Positions 21,706-34,396 of a stretch of 64,000 bases of DNA are shown here, one piece after another. Under the pieces are notes generated by a model. It searched no databases. It was not told the DNA's origin and saw only the letters and a program-made list of their open reading frames with translations. This DNA comes from Dryas octopetala (Eukaryota; Streptophyta; Magnoliopsida; Rosales; Rosaceae). Position numbers and translations under genes: made by a program. Each line of letters opens with the position of its first letter. Position 1 is the first letter of the stretch. The stretch is from positions 8,033,228 to 8,097,227 of the forward strand of contig OY992833.1 in the NCBI GenBank assembly GCA_963921425.1, given 5' to 3'.

Positions 21706-24072
21706 CTGCGGGAATCCAAAATGAAGGAAAATCCTACCGAAAATTCGGCAGAACCTCCCCTGAAAATGGATAACCCAGAAATTTCAAAACCTGTTAAAAA
21801 GCACTTCTAAACAGCAACCACCTCTACCACAACCAAAAAGGGTCTCAGACCCAACAATTTCACAGAGAAACCAACTAAATATTTAAAGTGGTTATCAGAG
21901 CCTCTATTCTATTACAAAGAATTTTTACACCAAAAAATAAATGACGCCTACTGGTCCGAGTAGGAATATGGATGTGACTGCCTCGACGTGATTGGCTCGA
22001 CCTCCACCAAAGCTGCTACCTGGGGGGACAATTTAAAACAAAACAAGATAAACTGTGAGACAAACTCAGTGAGTGGACAGTTAATAAAAACGAAAACAAA
22101 AGTAAACTTCATGTTTCAGAAAATCCTTCAAAACCACGTTTAGCTCTAAGACCTCACGTCACTCTTTGAAATCCCCCAGTTTAAAACCATAAAGTTTATT
22201 TAAACTTAAGAAATCCCATAAAACAATATATATTTCTCAAATAACAATTTCTTAAAACAAATGAACTGTAAAACATCGTAACAACAACCTTGATAGAATT
22301 CAAAAGAAATCCCTCACTTAAAAACATATTTAATAATTTCTGAAAATAACCAAATTCATTTTCCAGCATGCTATATACCTTGAATAACCTGGCCATACAC
22401 CTGTGCGGAATTCCTGCATCGCACAGGCAGGCAATATCCTGGCCATACACACGTGTGGAGTAAATCCAACACGTGCAGTCAATATCCTGGCCATACACAC
22501 GCGTGGAGTGAAATCCAACACGTGCAGGCAATATCCTGGCCATACACACGTGCGAATAAAATCAGCACGTGCAGGCAATTCTGGTCATACGTGCACGCAG
22601 AGCAGCCCCCAAAGGGCGAAGCATCCCGACACAAGGCCCAAAGCCTATATGTGTGTCATGATGGGTCCTAAAGACCTATGTATCTGATAACCTGGAGGGT
22701 ATTGCAAAGGGTGGTTTGAAAACCATTTTTCCATAACCCCATCGTAAATATATTAAAATAAAACTCAGTCCTTTCGTATTCTTTTAAACTTTCTTTAACA
22801 AAACCAAATACATAAATCCATGAAACTTTGAATACGCAAAACCACAAAATCCTTAGTTTCCACCACAATTTTCAAATAGAAATATTTAATTTATTCAAAG
22901 CTTAAAACAAGATTTTTCAAATATAAATGAAATTCCTCAAACTTGTTTTAAAACATGCTCTCCAATGGCAATAAATCAACATGATGAAGGTATTAGTCCA
23001 AATCAATTTCTTCAAGAAAATATATAAAACTTATTAGATCGTCATGCATAAACCATAAACATCGATTTAAACTTAGGAAAAAGATTTTAAAAAATCGAAT
23101 TCTATCTCAAAATCCTTTAACTTAGGTTCAAACGCAATATAGTCAAGAAATCGAATTTCATTAACAAACGTATAAAACATTTCAGGAAAATAAAAATCAG
23201 TCCACTCACTGTGACAGCCCTAGCTTCGATTCTCCACCGGATAGTCACGAACCACGGTCGTCTCACCTAAATTCGAGTTGATTGGTGCAGGGGATTGATC
23301 GAAATTGATGGAGGAAGGTGCGGCAATTTATGGGTGTTTCTCCGAACCGGACTTGCGTGCAGAGGCTAGGCTGGGCTGGCTGGAGGAATTGTCAGGGCAG
23401 GTGGTCGGTGTCGGCGAGATGGGTGGTGCAGTGGCTGGGGTTGGTGGACGACAGTCGACGCTGCTGGTGTTAGGTGGCTGCGCACAGGGAAAAGGCAGAG
23501 AGAGAGTGAGCTCGGGGGGGGGGGGGTGGTGGTCGGCGGCTGGGGGTGTTCGCCGGAGGTCGAGGCCGGCAAGGGTGGCCGGCGATGGGAAGTGGGGGTG
23601 GCTGGGTGGTGCCGGTGTGCAGGGGTGAGGAGACACCGAGAGAAAGGGGGGTGCGGGGAGAGAGAGAGAGCGAGAATGTTCTAGAAAAAGAGAAAGAAAC
23701 CCCTTAAAAATCAGATTTTGAATTTTTTTTAAAACCCAATTTCTCAATTTTACAAAACTGCCCCTCGCTTCAAACGCCCATATCTCTCAAACCGTAACTC
23801 GAAACGACGCGTGCTACGTGTCTATGAAATCGTGGGTTCGAAACCTATCTAACGGACCCAAAGTCAAAATCGAAAGCCCATTTATTTTAAAAGTCAACTT
23901 TGGGTCAATCCCAAATTAAAACAAAAATAAATATTTAAATCAAAACCCTTTTTATTTTCCAAATAAATCTCAAAATCTTTAAAATACAATTCCACATCAA
24001 AAAAATATCTCTTAAAAACATAGTTAAATAAAAATTTAAATTTCTAGTGGAAATTTGGGTCGGGTCGTTGCA
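21385..24072 (-). mobile_element. Nested L3 LTR, opposite strand, TTTTT duplication
   Basis: The right end, AAATTTGGGTCGGGTCGTTGCA at 24051-24072, is the reverse complement of the start of the host LTR. The left end, CACAGGACCGCCCCGG, is a mutated form of the usual TGACAGGACC end. It is flanked by TTTTT at 21380-21384 and 24073-24077. Host LTR text is continuous across it (compare 45330-45350). It contains 48-bp minisatellite units, a G run near 23515-23526 and a 279-bp internal duplication at its left end. It is a solo LTR of the same lineage inserted in opposite orientation. Confidence 0.88.
22425..22605. repeat. 48-bp minisatellite in nested L3 LTR
   Basis: Units built on CCATACACACGCGTGGAGTG, AATCCAACACGTGCAGG and CAATATCCTGG recur at roughly 48-bp steps. 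The same family is found at 21427-21631, 54808-54960, 59051-59203 and 63294-63446. Confidence 0.88.
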
Positions 24073-25216
24073 TTTTTCATCCAATTGAAGTGCCTAGGTT
24101 GAATTTGGGTTGATTTTTAGTTGAAAAACCATTTTTTTAAGAATCTGTCGCCGCTGCCACCGCTGTCTCCGCCACTTGTGGCGGCGGGTCAGCGGTCGTT
24201 TGTCTCTTTTGCCAACATTGAACTTCTAGGAGATCCTCGGAGGTTGTTTGGTGAGTTCTGTAAAATTTTTGTGTTGTTTAAGGCCGGGTAGCCACCGTGT
24301 GTGGTGGCGGTCGCCCGTTTTGGATGATTAAACGACCAGTTGTGAATTCTATATATATTCAAGTTGGTTGTCTGGTCTTAACAGGTACACGGGCTCGGAA
24401 AATCTAATTCCCGATGCCGTTATGCTGCCGGATTTGGTATCCGAGCAATGGCACCATGAAGGGTATTTCGGTCTTTTACTTAGTTAAATTGTGAGTGAAA
24501 CTTATCAGACTTTTAATGTAGAGTACCGTTAATAAATTGTCGATTTTGTGTGATTTGATGCTTTATGTTAGAGGAAGCTAAATATAGGATTTAGACCATG
24601 AGAAAGAATTGACGAGGATTGAGACTAAAGGATTAAGTGGGAATTATAAAAATGCTATGATGATAATTGCTGAACTAGAGAAGAAATTTTTATTGTTGAG
24701 GTATATGAGTGAGGATTAAGCAATTGTTATACAATAGACTATGAGTAGGAATGACAAACAAATAAGGGGTCGTGAGTTGGAATCAATTTCGGAAAGGTTT
24801 CGGTATAGTTCGGAGTAGACAGTGAGTGGACTTTGTTTTATAAACGTATTTATGAAGTTTCATAATTTAAACACTTATTTGATGCCTTGAGTTTTATTTG
24901 GAGTTGTTGAATGGTGAAATTGATTTTGATATTAAAAGGCTTATGGTTTTAAGAGCTATATTATTTTGAGACGATTTATTAATTGCATGGTTTGTGGATT
25001 TGTGAAAGCTTAAGAAATCGTAATTTGCTGACTTTATCTATTTACAAGAATGGTTTTAGAAAGTGGCAAAGTGATTTTCAAATCGCCATATAAGTACCCT
25101 CACCCACAGGTACAAATACAAATAGGTCTTTGGGACCCATCATGGCACACACATAGGCTTTGGGCCGTGTGCCGGGATGCCTCGCCCTTTGGGGGTAGTC
25201 TACGTGCACATACGAC

Positions 25217-25500
25217 ACTTTGGCTTATTGTACAACGGTGATTCGATGGTACAAGGGCCACCGTAAGTCCACTTGTATGACGGCGTTGCGACGGTACAAG
25301 GGACATCGTAAGTCCACTCGCATGACGGCGTTGCGACGGTGCGGGTGGAAGGGAAATCTACGTGCACGTACCACACTTTGGCTTATTGTACGACGACGAT
25401 TCGACGGTACAAGGGCCACCGTAAGTCCACTTGTATGACGGCGTTGCGACGGTACAAGGGACACCGTAAGTCCACTCGCATGACGACGGTGCGGGTGGAA
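25217..25500. repeat. 45-bp minisatellite in solo L3 LTR
   Basis: Repeats of GACGGCGTTGCGACGGTACA plus AGGGACACCGTAAGTCCACT at about 45-bp steps, as at 1-206. The flanking text (25125-25200) matches the flank of the 48-bp array in the reverse-strand LTRs, so two unrelated repeat units occupy the same place. Confidence 0.88.
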
Positions 25501-26346
25501 GGTTATGTAGACGGTTCACTTAGTGCGACGGTTTTGTAACGGTGCCAATGTGGAGCCTGTCAATTGGGTGCTTATATGGCCAACGTTTTTACTAAAAACT
25601 TTATTAGATAAAGATATTTTAGTTATTTTCTATCGGTTCAAGACTCAAAAAGAGGGATTTTAGCTAAAAATTTTATAAGATATAACATTTCTATTACTTC
25701 TCATTATTCTCTATGATACAAAGGAATTTCAAGTTGAAATCGTTATGTAGAACTTTCTGTTGGAATTATGTTCATGATGTAAGGTTTTGTTAAGTTGTGA
25801 AAGAGTTCATTACAAAGATGTTTTAAATTGATATACATTTTCAGTTCAAATTGGATATTTTTCAGCCCGAGCAGTTTTATAAAGTGGTTTTCAAATGAAA
25901 GGTTTTGAAGTTTATTTTGTCCACTCACTGAGAGTTTTCTCACGTGTTATTTTTTTTACATTTCCCCCAGGTAATAGCGATCACTGAGATCGGACCGTAC
26001 TACATCGAGGCATTTGAGTTTCTCATCTCCAGCTTATTGATATATTGAGATCAAGGTTTCCCTTGAAATTATTATAATGAGATATGATTGTAAAGTTTAT
26101 TAGATATGCTCTTATTAGATTTGTCTTACTTGTTGTGGGCCTGAGATCTTATTTAATTGTGGTTGGGGTGGCTGAAGTAATATAGAAGTGTATTTCATGT
26201 TTGCCAGGTTCTGAAATTTTTTTTTTGGTTAATCCATTTTCAGGGGAGGTTCTGCCGAATTTTCGGTAGGATTTTCCTTGATTTTGGATCCCGCAGGATC
26301 CCTTCGAGATTTCAGGGTGGAATCCGGGGGCGGTCCTGTCAAATTC

Positions 26347-27266
26347 TGATTTCTTTTGTTTGATTCTAGTTAATTAGTTTAGTTAATTTGATTTCCAACA
26401 TGGATTGGGAATTTATTTATGTTATTCAGATTTTCTTTTCTATTTTAATTATGTAGTTTATTATTCTATCTTGCATGTTAGTTGTAGATTAATTTTCAGA
26501 GATGCCATGCTTTAACAAATCGTTTATCCGTCTCTTGATGAATTAATTTGATGTTTGCATGTATTAAATTCTCATTATCTAATTGAATCTGTCACTAGTT
26601 GTTTGCGTTCTTTGACTGATCACCTTAGGATAATTGCATCTAGTTTATTTGTAAGGTTTAGCTGTGGACTAATCAAAGACACTAAATCACAAGTAACAAG
26701 TGAATAAGGGATTATTCTTGGTAATGGTTTTGGGCGACCTCTATAAGGAAATAATCAAAGCTTATATGTTGTGCATGTTTGACGTTTTCATAGATCTTAA
26801 TGACTCTTGCATGGGTAACAGCTGCCTTAGCTTAGCACTAGGGAACATGTAAGTTAACTGATTAAGGGAGGCCTAAGAAGCTATTAATTTATGCCTTAGG
26901 AGAACAATTGCGAGAAAGTAACTAATCAAACATTTTTAGCAGTCAAACTTTAATACATTGTGTTTGAATTGATTGTCATTAGCCTTGGATGGTTAGAGTG
27001 TGCATATCTGATTTGAAACTGAAAACTTAACATTGCAAGATAGGATAATGGGTGTGTGCGTGTGGTGATGTGTGCGTGTGTTTCCATCTTTCTAAAACCC
27101 CCATTTAGTTATTTTTTTGATTATTTGAATTGATTTGTTGTTTATTAACCATTCCTTGTGGGATCGACCTCGTGCTTGTACGCTTTGCTACTGATACGAT
27201 TCGTGCACTTACGAGTATACTTAGAATGAGATATGTTTTTATTTTGTTATAAGAAAACAATCAACA
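26347..27266 (+). mobile_element. B-type LTR, right part (R/U5)
   Basis: This continues the LTR interrupted at 20414 and ends AAACAATCAACA at 27266. It is the reverse complement of the R/U5 part of the B1 5' LTR (14623-15900). No primer site follows; the next sequence is the interior of another B LTR, so this may be a solo LTR or a 3' LTR inserted there. Confidence 0.83.
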
Positions 27267-29318
27267 GTGCAATCCCAGTCGAATGAGGATTCCTGATCAC
27301 ATCAGGAAATGTCATTCTTGGGGAAGAAGAAATCACCATTGCCAGAAGTCATAAATGAGAAGTCCTAGTTGGAGCAGGAAATCCTGATTGAACTAGGAAA
27401 CCTAATCCTAGTTGGAAAAAGAGTCCTAACCCTGTTAGAAGACATCAAGGGCATTATGGTAAAAGTGGAAATCCAAGTTTGAAGAGGAATCCTAATTCCA
27501 TGAGGAGTCCTAGTGAGATTAGGAGAAGTGGGGTCAAAGTCAAAGTCAACAAGTCAAAGGTTCCAGAAAATTCTAGAAGACTTGAGGTGCAAGAAGGGAT
27601 GATTGGGCCCTAAGGCTATGCCATGCGCCAAGCCCAAGATGATGAAGCCACATGTCTATTTCTTGGCCTAGAAGACTTTCCTTTAAGTTAAAATTCTGAT
27701 TTGGATAGGAGATTTTGCAAGATTTGGTCAAAGATCACAAAGAATCCAAGTGAAAAGAAGGAAAGTCAAAATCCTGTGAAAATAAGCAGCAACTTCGACA
27801 ACATTCCCAAACCTCTACAGATCGAATCTGATGGCATGTCATATATGGTTGGAAAGCTACAGATGTTAGCTTCGCAGGGAATTTTATAGATTTCGATTAA
27901 GAGTTTTCTAGCTCAACATATGGCCATTTAGTGGAGGTAGCGCAGTAGTTCCGCGAGCTAAAAAGAAGTTACGCCCAAAAAGAGCCCAAATTAGCCCAAG
28001 GCCCATGCTTGGCCAAAAATTATAAGTCTTGATGTGCAAGGAAACTTCTAAATCCCACATTGAAAAGGAGAGGAAAGCTTCAGCCCCTTTCACTCTATAA
28101 CACAAAGAGAGTGTTCCTTCTTGCAAGTTCTGAAACCCTAGCCTCTCTCTCTTTTCTTGCCGCCTACCCTAGCTCTCTCTTTTTCTCTTTTCTTTTCTTG
28201 CTGCAGCCACCTCTCACTCACTTTTTCTTTTTCTCACGCACCTATCCATCTCTCTACATCTCTCTCTCTTTTATTTTTGTGTCGAAGCCTTTGGGAAAGA
28301 GAAGGACCTTGCAGCCACGCCACCACCTTGTGCCACCTTGCTGCTGCCACTTTGAGTTATCACGCCGTCGCCTCCACCTTGCTGCCGTGGCTTGCTCTCT
28401 TCTTTCCCTTTTATTTTCCTTGTTTTAATTATGTTTTATTTTATTGTGAATTTAATTATGTGTAGCTAAACATCTAGTTAGGGCTAGGATGAAGCCCTAG
28501 TTATGCTATTCACTTTTGCTATGGATTGTTGAATTTTTATTTATATTACATGTTGGTAAATCTTGAATCTCTATTATATTTGAATCTATTTGTTTTGCAT
28601 CTTTGACTGATCACCTTAGGTTGCATGCATCTAGAATTTGTTATGAAATTAAATAAGCTCAAAAGGGTGATAATTTTAGTTGATAACAAGTGAATATCCT
28701 AAGAAAATATTCATAGAAAAGAGGTCATAGATGACATAGGGTACATTAATTTGGATCTATGCTCTATGTGTTTGTCATTCTTACAGATCTTAATAAATCT
28801 CACATGGTTAACATGCGCCTAGGGAATGCCTAACAAAGCTCTTAGGACACATGTGTAGATAACTTACTTTGGAAGCTTAATAGGTTCTCAGTTATGCAAA
28901 AGAAGAATGATTGCTAGAAGGGGAATAACCAAAGCCTTTTGGTAGACAAAGTTTATTGACATGTATGTTATTTGATTGTTCATATCCATAGTAAAGTGAA
29001 TGGTATGCTGGTGGTGGATTCTGATCCCTAGTGCTTCTTTATTATTATTTCCATTCAAATCAATTATGTTTGCTATTTTAGTTACTTTTCATATAATTGT
29101 TTGTTTTAGTTCTCTAAATCAATCCAAACCCCCTTTTTGCGTGTGTGAGTTAGTGTAGATTTAATTGAATTTAATTGAGTTAGTAATCGTGACATTAATA
29201 CAATTCCTTGAGGGATTGACCTCGTATTTGCAAGCTTTGCTACTTTGCGATTCGTGCACTTGCGAGTTAACCTAGAGTTGTTAAAAAGGTTTAATATAAT
29301 TGCTCTAGGAAAACAACA
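27267..29318 (+). mobile_element. B-type 5' LTR (second subtype), left-truncated
   Basis: U3 text with CCTAGTT-type palindromes (27270-27540) is followed by a CT-rich leader, R/U5 and the end GGAAAACAACA at 29318, next to an Asp-tRNA primer site. The TGATGAG start is missing, apparently displaced by the LTR ending at 27266. A frame of 122 codons at 28060-28428 lies in the CT-rich leader and is not a credible gene. Confidence 0.82.
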
Positions 29319-29324
29319 AGTTTT

Positions 29325-29342
29325 TGGCGCTGTTGCCGGGGA
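29325..29342 (+). other. Primer-binding site, Asp tRNA
   Basis: TGGCGCTGTTGCCGGGGA lies a few bases after the LTR end at 29318. It has one difference from the classical Athila-type site. Confidence 0.87.
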
Positions 29343-29448
29343 ATTGTTATTGGTGTTAATTACTAGTTTAATTACTTTTAATTGAGTCTTTTTTTTTTTT
29401 TCTGTTTATATCTTGGTCTATTACTAATTCTCTTGTTTTTAAGGTACA

Positions 29449-29649
29449 ATGGAATCAAGTTCAAAGACCACTATGTTAAAACAAGAGAAGGAAGCCAAGG
29501 AGAAAGTGGTGCTGATTGCTACTTAACTCAAACGACCATTGAGTTATTTTTCTTCTCCAACATTGCTTGAGCAGCCCACGTGTATAGCCTACTCTCAAGT
29601 GGAAGCTGAACAATTTGAGATCTCAAGTGGGACAATCAAACTCCTACCA
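29449..29649 (+). pseudogene. Athila-like gag, N-terminal remnant
   Basis: An ATG at 29449 opens MESSSKTTMLKQEKEAKEK, which soon meets a stop. In another frame near 29570-29649 the text reads as the conserved Gag beginning FEISSGTIKLLP, equivalent to FEIKSGQIHLLP of B1. The frame is therefore broken and the gene is cut at 29649, where a minus-strand B LTR begins. Confidence 0.7.
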
Positions 29650-30137
29650 ACCTTGACTTGATAGAGTTAACGTTGACCAACGTTTTCTAGTCCAACTAGG
29701 ATTTCTTGTAAATGAAGGATTCCTTATCCAGTTTGACTTCTCGTAGTGACCATATTCCCCTGGAGTCTCCTAGTGTCATTAGGACTCATTTCCCTAGTAG
29801 GGTTAGGTTTCCTAGTTCAACCAGGAATTCCTATTCCAATTAGGATTTCTCATTTCTGGCTCGACAATGATGGTTCTGGATTTGATGTTTACTTGTGTGA
29901 CTAGGAACCCTCATTTGACTAGGATTTATGCTCTTTTCCTGGTTTGACCAGGAATTGACCCATTTTCCTAGTTTGACTAGGAAATGTCCCAAAATGGCTC
30001 CATTTACTCCTTTTTCCTATTTCTGCTTCATTTGACCTGAAAACACAAAAACAAGACAAGAAATACAAAATATCGAGTTCTAACACTCTGGGTTAAGGAA
30101 TTAGTATCATAAAGTGATGCAAAATGCACACTCATCA
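29650..30137 (-). mobile_element. 3' LTR of B element B2, truncated
   Basis: On the minus strand the LTR starts TGATGAGTGTGC at 30137 and runs to about 29650. Only about 0.5 kb of U3 is kept; the rest was lost at the junction with the gag remnant. It holds several near-perfect palindromes such as TTCCTAGTTTGACTAGGAA near 29966. Confidence 0.85.
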
Positions 30138-32090
30138 CACCCCCAAACTTAGATTTTGCTAGTCCTCGAGCAAATAAAATAAAGAAAAGACTTAAAACTG
30201 ACTCCAACATCTCAACAATTGAATTCATAGGCATAACCATTAATCACATAGGAAAATAAGGCATATAAATTGCATTCTCCAAATTCTAATAACATTTCAA
30301 ATAACATACCTCACTCCTCTATTGTCATATAGGTCATCCTTGACACAAATCCAAGTGTTAGATAAACAGAACTAAATCAATACATACACAATAGATTCAA
30401 CTCCAATCCTCAGTATGACATACTCTCAATGATAAACACTCAAGAATTGGGTTGATATGTGCACTCAAAGATATATGTGAGAGGAAATATGTAACAAAAA
30501 CAATTAGCTCACATATGTACATGAAATAACGGCACATTTACAAAGAGATACAGATCTCATAGAAAGGAATCAAAGTGCTTGAAATAGAATCAATAACCAT
30601 AGGCTCCCTTCTCAAATAGACTCCACATAAGTATAATACACGTCCCTTGAGATCAGCTAAGGCTTTAATATATAGGGTTATAATGAAGGCTTAGGCTAGG
30701 ATAGGATATTGAAATGAAAGGAAAACACAAAGGCTAAATACTATGGAATTGCAAGCATTAATAGAACATTCTGAGGCATAACATGCTTCTTTGCACTTCA
30801 TAGCTCAATTTGAACTCTTTTTGTTCACTTCTTCTTTTGAAACCGCCCCATCTATTTCTTTGTTTTTTTTTTTTTTCTTTGGACACAGCATACATACTTT
30901 TCTGGCACATTTTTGTATAAGCTATGCATTTTCACTGTTTTTCCACCTCAATCAACATGTAGACATGTTGCAATACCATAGATAGGGTAAAACGGGTAAA
31001 AGGGGCGTAACACCCCCAAACTTAGGGTTTAGTATGGGGTAACAAAAGAAACGGCTTAAAAGGCTCAAAATGCGTAATTAAGGATAAAACATGTAATGGG
31101 TAGGCTTTTAGGCTATGGGGTACACAAACAAGGCCTAAATTCATTTCTCAAGAGTTATGCAAATACGACATGCTTTGTGTACACAAGAAAAAAGTACTAG
31201 CTCATTGATTCAAGATTATGCAAATTCCAAGCAAATGACCAAATGAAAGATAATAAGATCAAAGCAACGAGTTATATGACAACGATAGAATTAGAGTGGC
31301 GCGCAACACTCGAGAATTTAAGAACAGGGCTCAAAAGCTCACTTAGGTTATGCAAGTCTACTCTATTATGCATATAATCACTAGTAATGCAAATCACCAC
31401 CTAAATTCATATCAACAAGGCCAAATGACATAGAATTGCAAGACATGCTATAGAACACTATTAAAAAGAAAAGAACACAAAATATACACACAAACTAAAC
31501 ATGCTCATAACAATCATATACAATCAAATCAATTAGTTGGGGACTCAAAACTACCCAAAACAAACAAAAAGACTCAAAAACTTTGTTTTTAAAACAATGT
31601 CGCACACTTCTAAAGATTCAAGTCCTTCACTAAGGTGGATGAAATCTAAAGAAAAAGTGCATGTTGATGTGGGTTTGACACCCTAAGTTTAAAAAACAGA
31701 AGTAAAATTTTTTTTCTAACCTAAAAACACCAAATAAACGAAAATTTTTTGTTCTAACCTAAAAACGCAAACAACTGACAAATGCCTTTCCCCCTACACT
31801 TAAATGATACATTGCCCTCAATGTATAAAAAATAAATGCATGAATGCTCAAAATAAGCGAAAAGAGAAATTGCAACTATCCAAAACCAAATAAAACACAC
31901 TAAAATGAAATTGTCTCATGAAGCAAAAATAAGGAAACTGTTTACTTGCAGCTGCAAGTGTGGACACTCCAAGGGTAGGCACGGCCACCTTGGTCTTCAA
32001 CGGCTTCTTCTAGATTCTTTAAAACAAAAACTTGGGTTGTCTCCCAATCAGCGCTTGGTTTTCTGTCTTCAGCCTGACATTGTCATTCCT
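30138..32090 (-). mobile_element. Polypurine tracts and non-coding 3' body of B2
   Basis: The terminal polypurine tract CTAAGTTTGGGGGTG is at 30138-30152. The same 15-mer recurs at 31011-31025, and a TTAAGTGTAGGGGGAAAGG tract lies at 31785-31803. Spacing and order are as in B1. No RT or integrase and no supported gene are present. Confidence 0.78.
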
Positions 32091-34248
32091 CTATTTGCGT
32101 CCTTTCCTCTTCTTCTTTCCATTGTTACTCTCGACATCCCCCAAGAACGGGCTGAAGAAATTCTCCATCTCTGCCTTCTCATCTCAATAAAAAGTGATCT
32201 CCTCGCTCTGCGGAGGCTCGGAAGTGAGTCGGTACACCTCTTGCTTGGTGTTGTGATGAATCTTCATTAAGCACTCCATTGCTTTGTACTCCATGTTAGA
32301 GGTGCACAAGAATGGCCTCCCAAGAAGGATAGACGCGTCACCAGGAAGTCTCGGAACATCTAGCACTATGAAATCAGAGGGAATTAGTAAATTACGACAT
32401 CTAACCAAAACGTCAGCAAGCATACCAAGGGCTTTTTCGACCGAAGAGTTGGCGAAGCGAATGTTTGAATCAAATGGGTGCAAATCAGCTTCCACAAACC
32501 CAAGCTTTTTGAACACCACCAGCGGCATGACATTGATAGCTGAGCCATTGTCAATTAAGGCATTGGCAATCTCATACCCACCTATGTTGCACGGTATGAC
32601 CAAGGAGCCCGGATCTCTCTTCTTGATCGAATAAGTTGCAAAGAGATAACCACAGATCTCCCTAGGAACGTTGTGACTATGCCCCTGCTCCTCAACCTTT
32701 TTCTCAATTGACTTCAATTCCCTTATGGTTGCTGGAGACTTGGTGACATCGATGTCCGGAATGAGGGGAATCACACGTGTATCCACATACTCTTCAGTCA
32801 TGTCCGGATCCTCTTCTTCCTCACTATCCATGATCTCAATCACCTCCTTAGTCTTGATTACTCTCACTCTCTTTCTTGGTGTTGTCTTCAGAATGGCATT
32901 CACATGCTCCTCATTCTTTGGGTTGACGACAGGCTGACTAGGCAATTTCCCCTTCTCTCTTTGACCCAAAGTAGTAGCAATCTGACCCACTTGACTTTCC
33001 AAATTTGAAATAGCCTTCAAGTTGGCTTGCATCTGCTGCTCGGTTCAATTCATGAAGGCATTGGTGCTTTGAGCTAGGGAAGTGGTGCTTTCAGCAATCT
33101 GAGCGATCTTCTCCTCCAAGCTAGACCTCTCGGCATTAGGGTGCACATAGGGCTTGTTGTTGCTCCCACTAGCTTGCTGCCCATTGTTGTTGCTCCACCT
33201 AAAATTGGGGTTGTTCTTCCATCCAGGGTTGTAAGTGTTGGAATAAGGGTCATACGGCACCCTAGGATAATTCCCAATCTGATTCACTTGCTCCACGTCA
33301 TTCCCTTGTGCTTGCACACCCATCAACTTCTCTTGAGCCAATGACAACTTCTGCACCATAGTCTTGATTTCAGCAATCTGTCCCTCCATGGTGTTTGGCG
33401 CATCAGCCACCTCATATAATCCTCTCTTTGATCCTCCTTTTGAACGATTAGAATCCCATTGTTGAGAACTCAAAGAAAGTGACTCAAATAATTCTGTAAC
33501 CTCATCTTCAGTTTTAGACATGAATGCACCACCACATGCCGAATCCACCTTAGCTTGATCCCTCTCCAGGAGTCCTTGATAAAAAACAACAAATCACATA
33601 CCAAGGGGATAGGTTGTGGTGCGGGCAGCTAGTAAGCAACTCATTAAATCTGTCCCAAGTCTCATGGAATGGCTCATCAGCTTTTTGTACAAATCCAAGT
33701 ATCTCCTTCCTAATCGAATTGGTCTTGGAACTAGAATAAAACTTGTTCAGAAACTTGTTCGAAAGATCATCCCAAGTTGAAATGGAACCACTAGGCAGTG
33801 AATACAACCACCTCTTTGCCTTGTCTTGAAGCGCGAAAGGGAACATCCTCAAACGATACTGATCGGCATTCAGACCCCTCAATTGTGCGCTTTCACATAC
33901 CCCAGAGAACTCCTTTAGGAAGTGGATCGGATCCTCACCATTCAGACCATGATAACTCGGCAATAAGTGGATCTGACCACTCTTGATCTCGAAATGAGTA
34001 GCTATTGTCGCATAACGGATGCAAGACGGTTGTGTGGGCAGCGAGGGTGCTGAAAAGTGACTCAAGGGCTGCGGCACATTCTCATTTGCTTCAGCCATTT
34101 CGACGCTCCCAATGTCCTCACTACTCGAATCAGATGCACTAGGTTGAGGGCTGATGTGTAAAGTTCCAAACGCTTCGTTTTTGAGCCTCACTAACCTTGC
34201 AATAACTTCAGGGTTCATAAAACAACACCTAATCAAGAGCAAACACAC
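32091..34248 (-). pseudogene. Athila-like gag-protease of B2, with frameshift and two stops
   Basis: Same layout as B1. Gag opens in the same frame as MCLLLIRCCFMNPEV (34248), or at the internal ATG that corresponds to the B1 start, and has the Gag core HFLKEFSGVCESAQL. One extra base in a run near 33577-33583 shifts the frame before the linker with MSKTEDEVTELFESLSLSSQ. TGA stops interrupt at 33045-33047 and at 32184-32186. The retropepsin-like ALIDNGSAINVMP motif is kept. The gene ends in NNGKKKRKGRK and a TAG at 32091-32093, the same basic tail and end point as B1. It cannot make a full product as read. Confidence 0.85.
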
Positions 34249-34378
34249 AATCAGTAGAAAGAATGCTTATAAAGGCATGGCATTTATTAAAAACTAAAAA
34301 CTGACCAAAAATAAAAAATAACTAATATAACCTAATTCTAATGACTAATTAAACTAATTCATTGATATTAGACACCAT

Positions 34379-34396
34379 TCCCCGGCAACGGCACCA
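34379..34396 (-). other. Primer-binding site, Asp tRNA (B2)
   Basis: On the minus strand TGGTGCCGTTGCCGGGGA lies next to the 5' LTR end at 34403. It has one change from the classical site. Confidence 0.86.

Larger units (their letters stand above)
20415..26341 (+). mobile_element. Solo L3 LTR with AATTC target duplication
   Basis: The LTR begins TGTAACGACCCGACCC at 20415 and ends GGCGGTCCTGTCA at 26341. The flanks are AATTC at 20410-20414 and at 26342-26346, an exact 5-bp duplication, and the B LTR text is continuous across the join (compare 49300-49350). With the nested insertion (21385-24077) removed, the LTR is about 3.23 kb. No primer site or polypurine tract is attached, so this is a solo LTR left by LTR-LTR recombination. 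Confidence 0.93.

Noticed and set aside
22330-22687. Cys-rich frames on both strands that recur in other L3 LTRs
   Set aside because: These are minisatellite translations; the 48-bp unit keeps several frames open.
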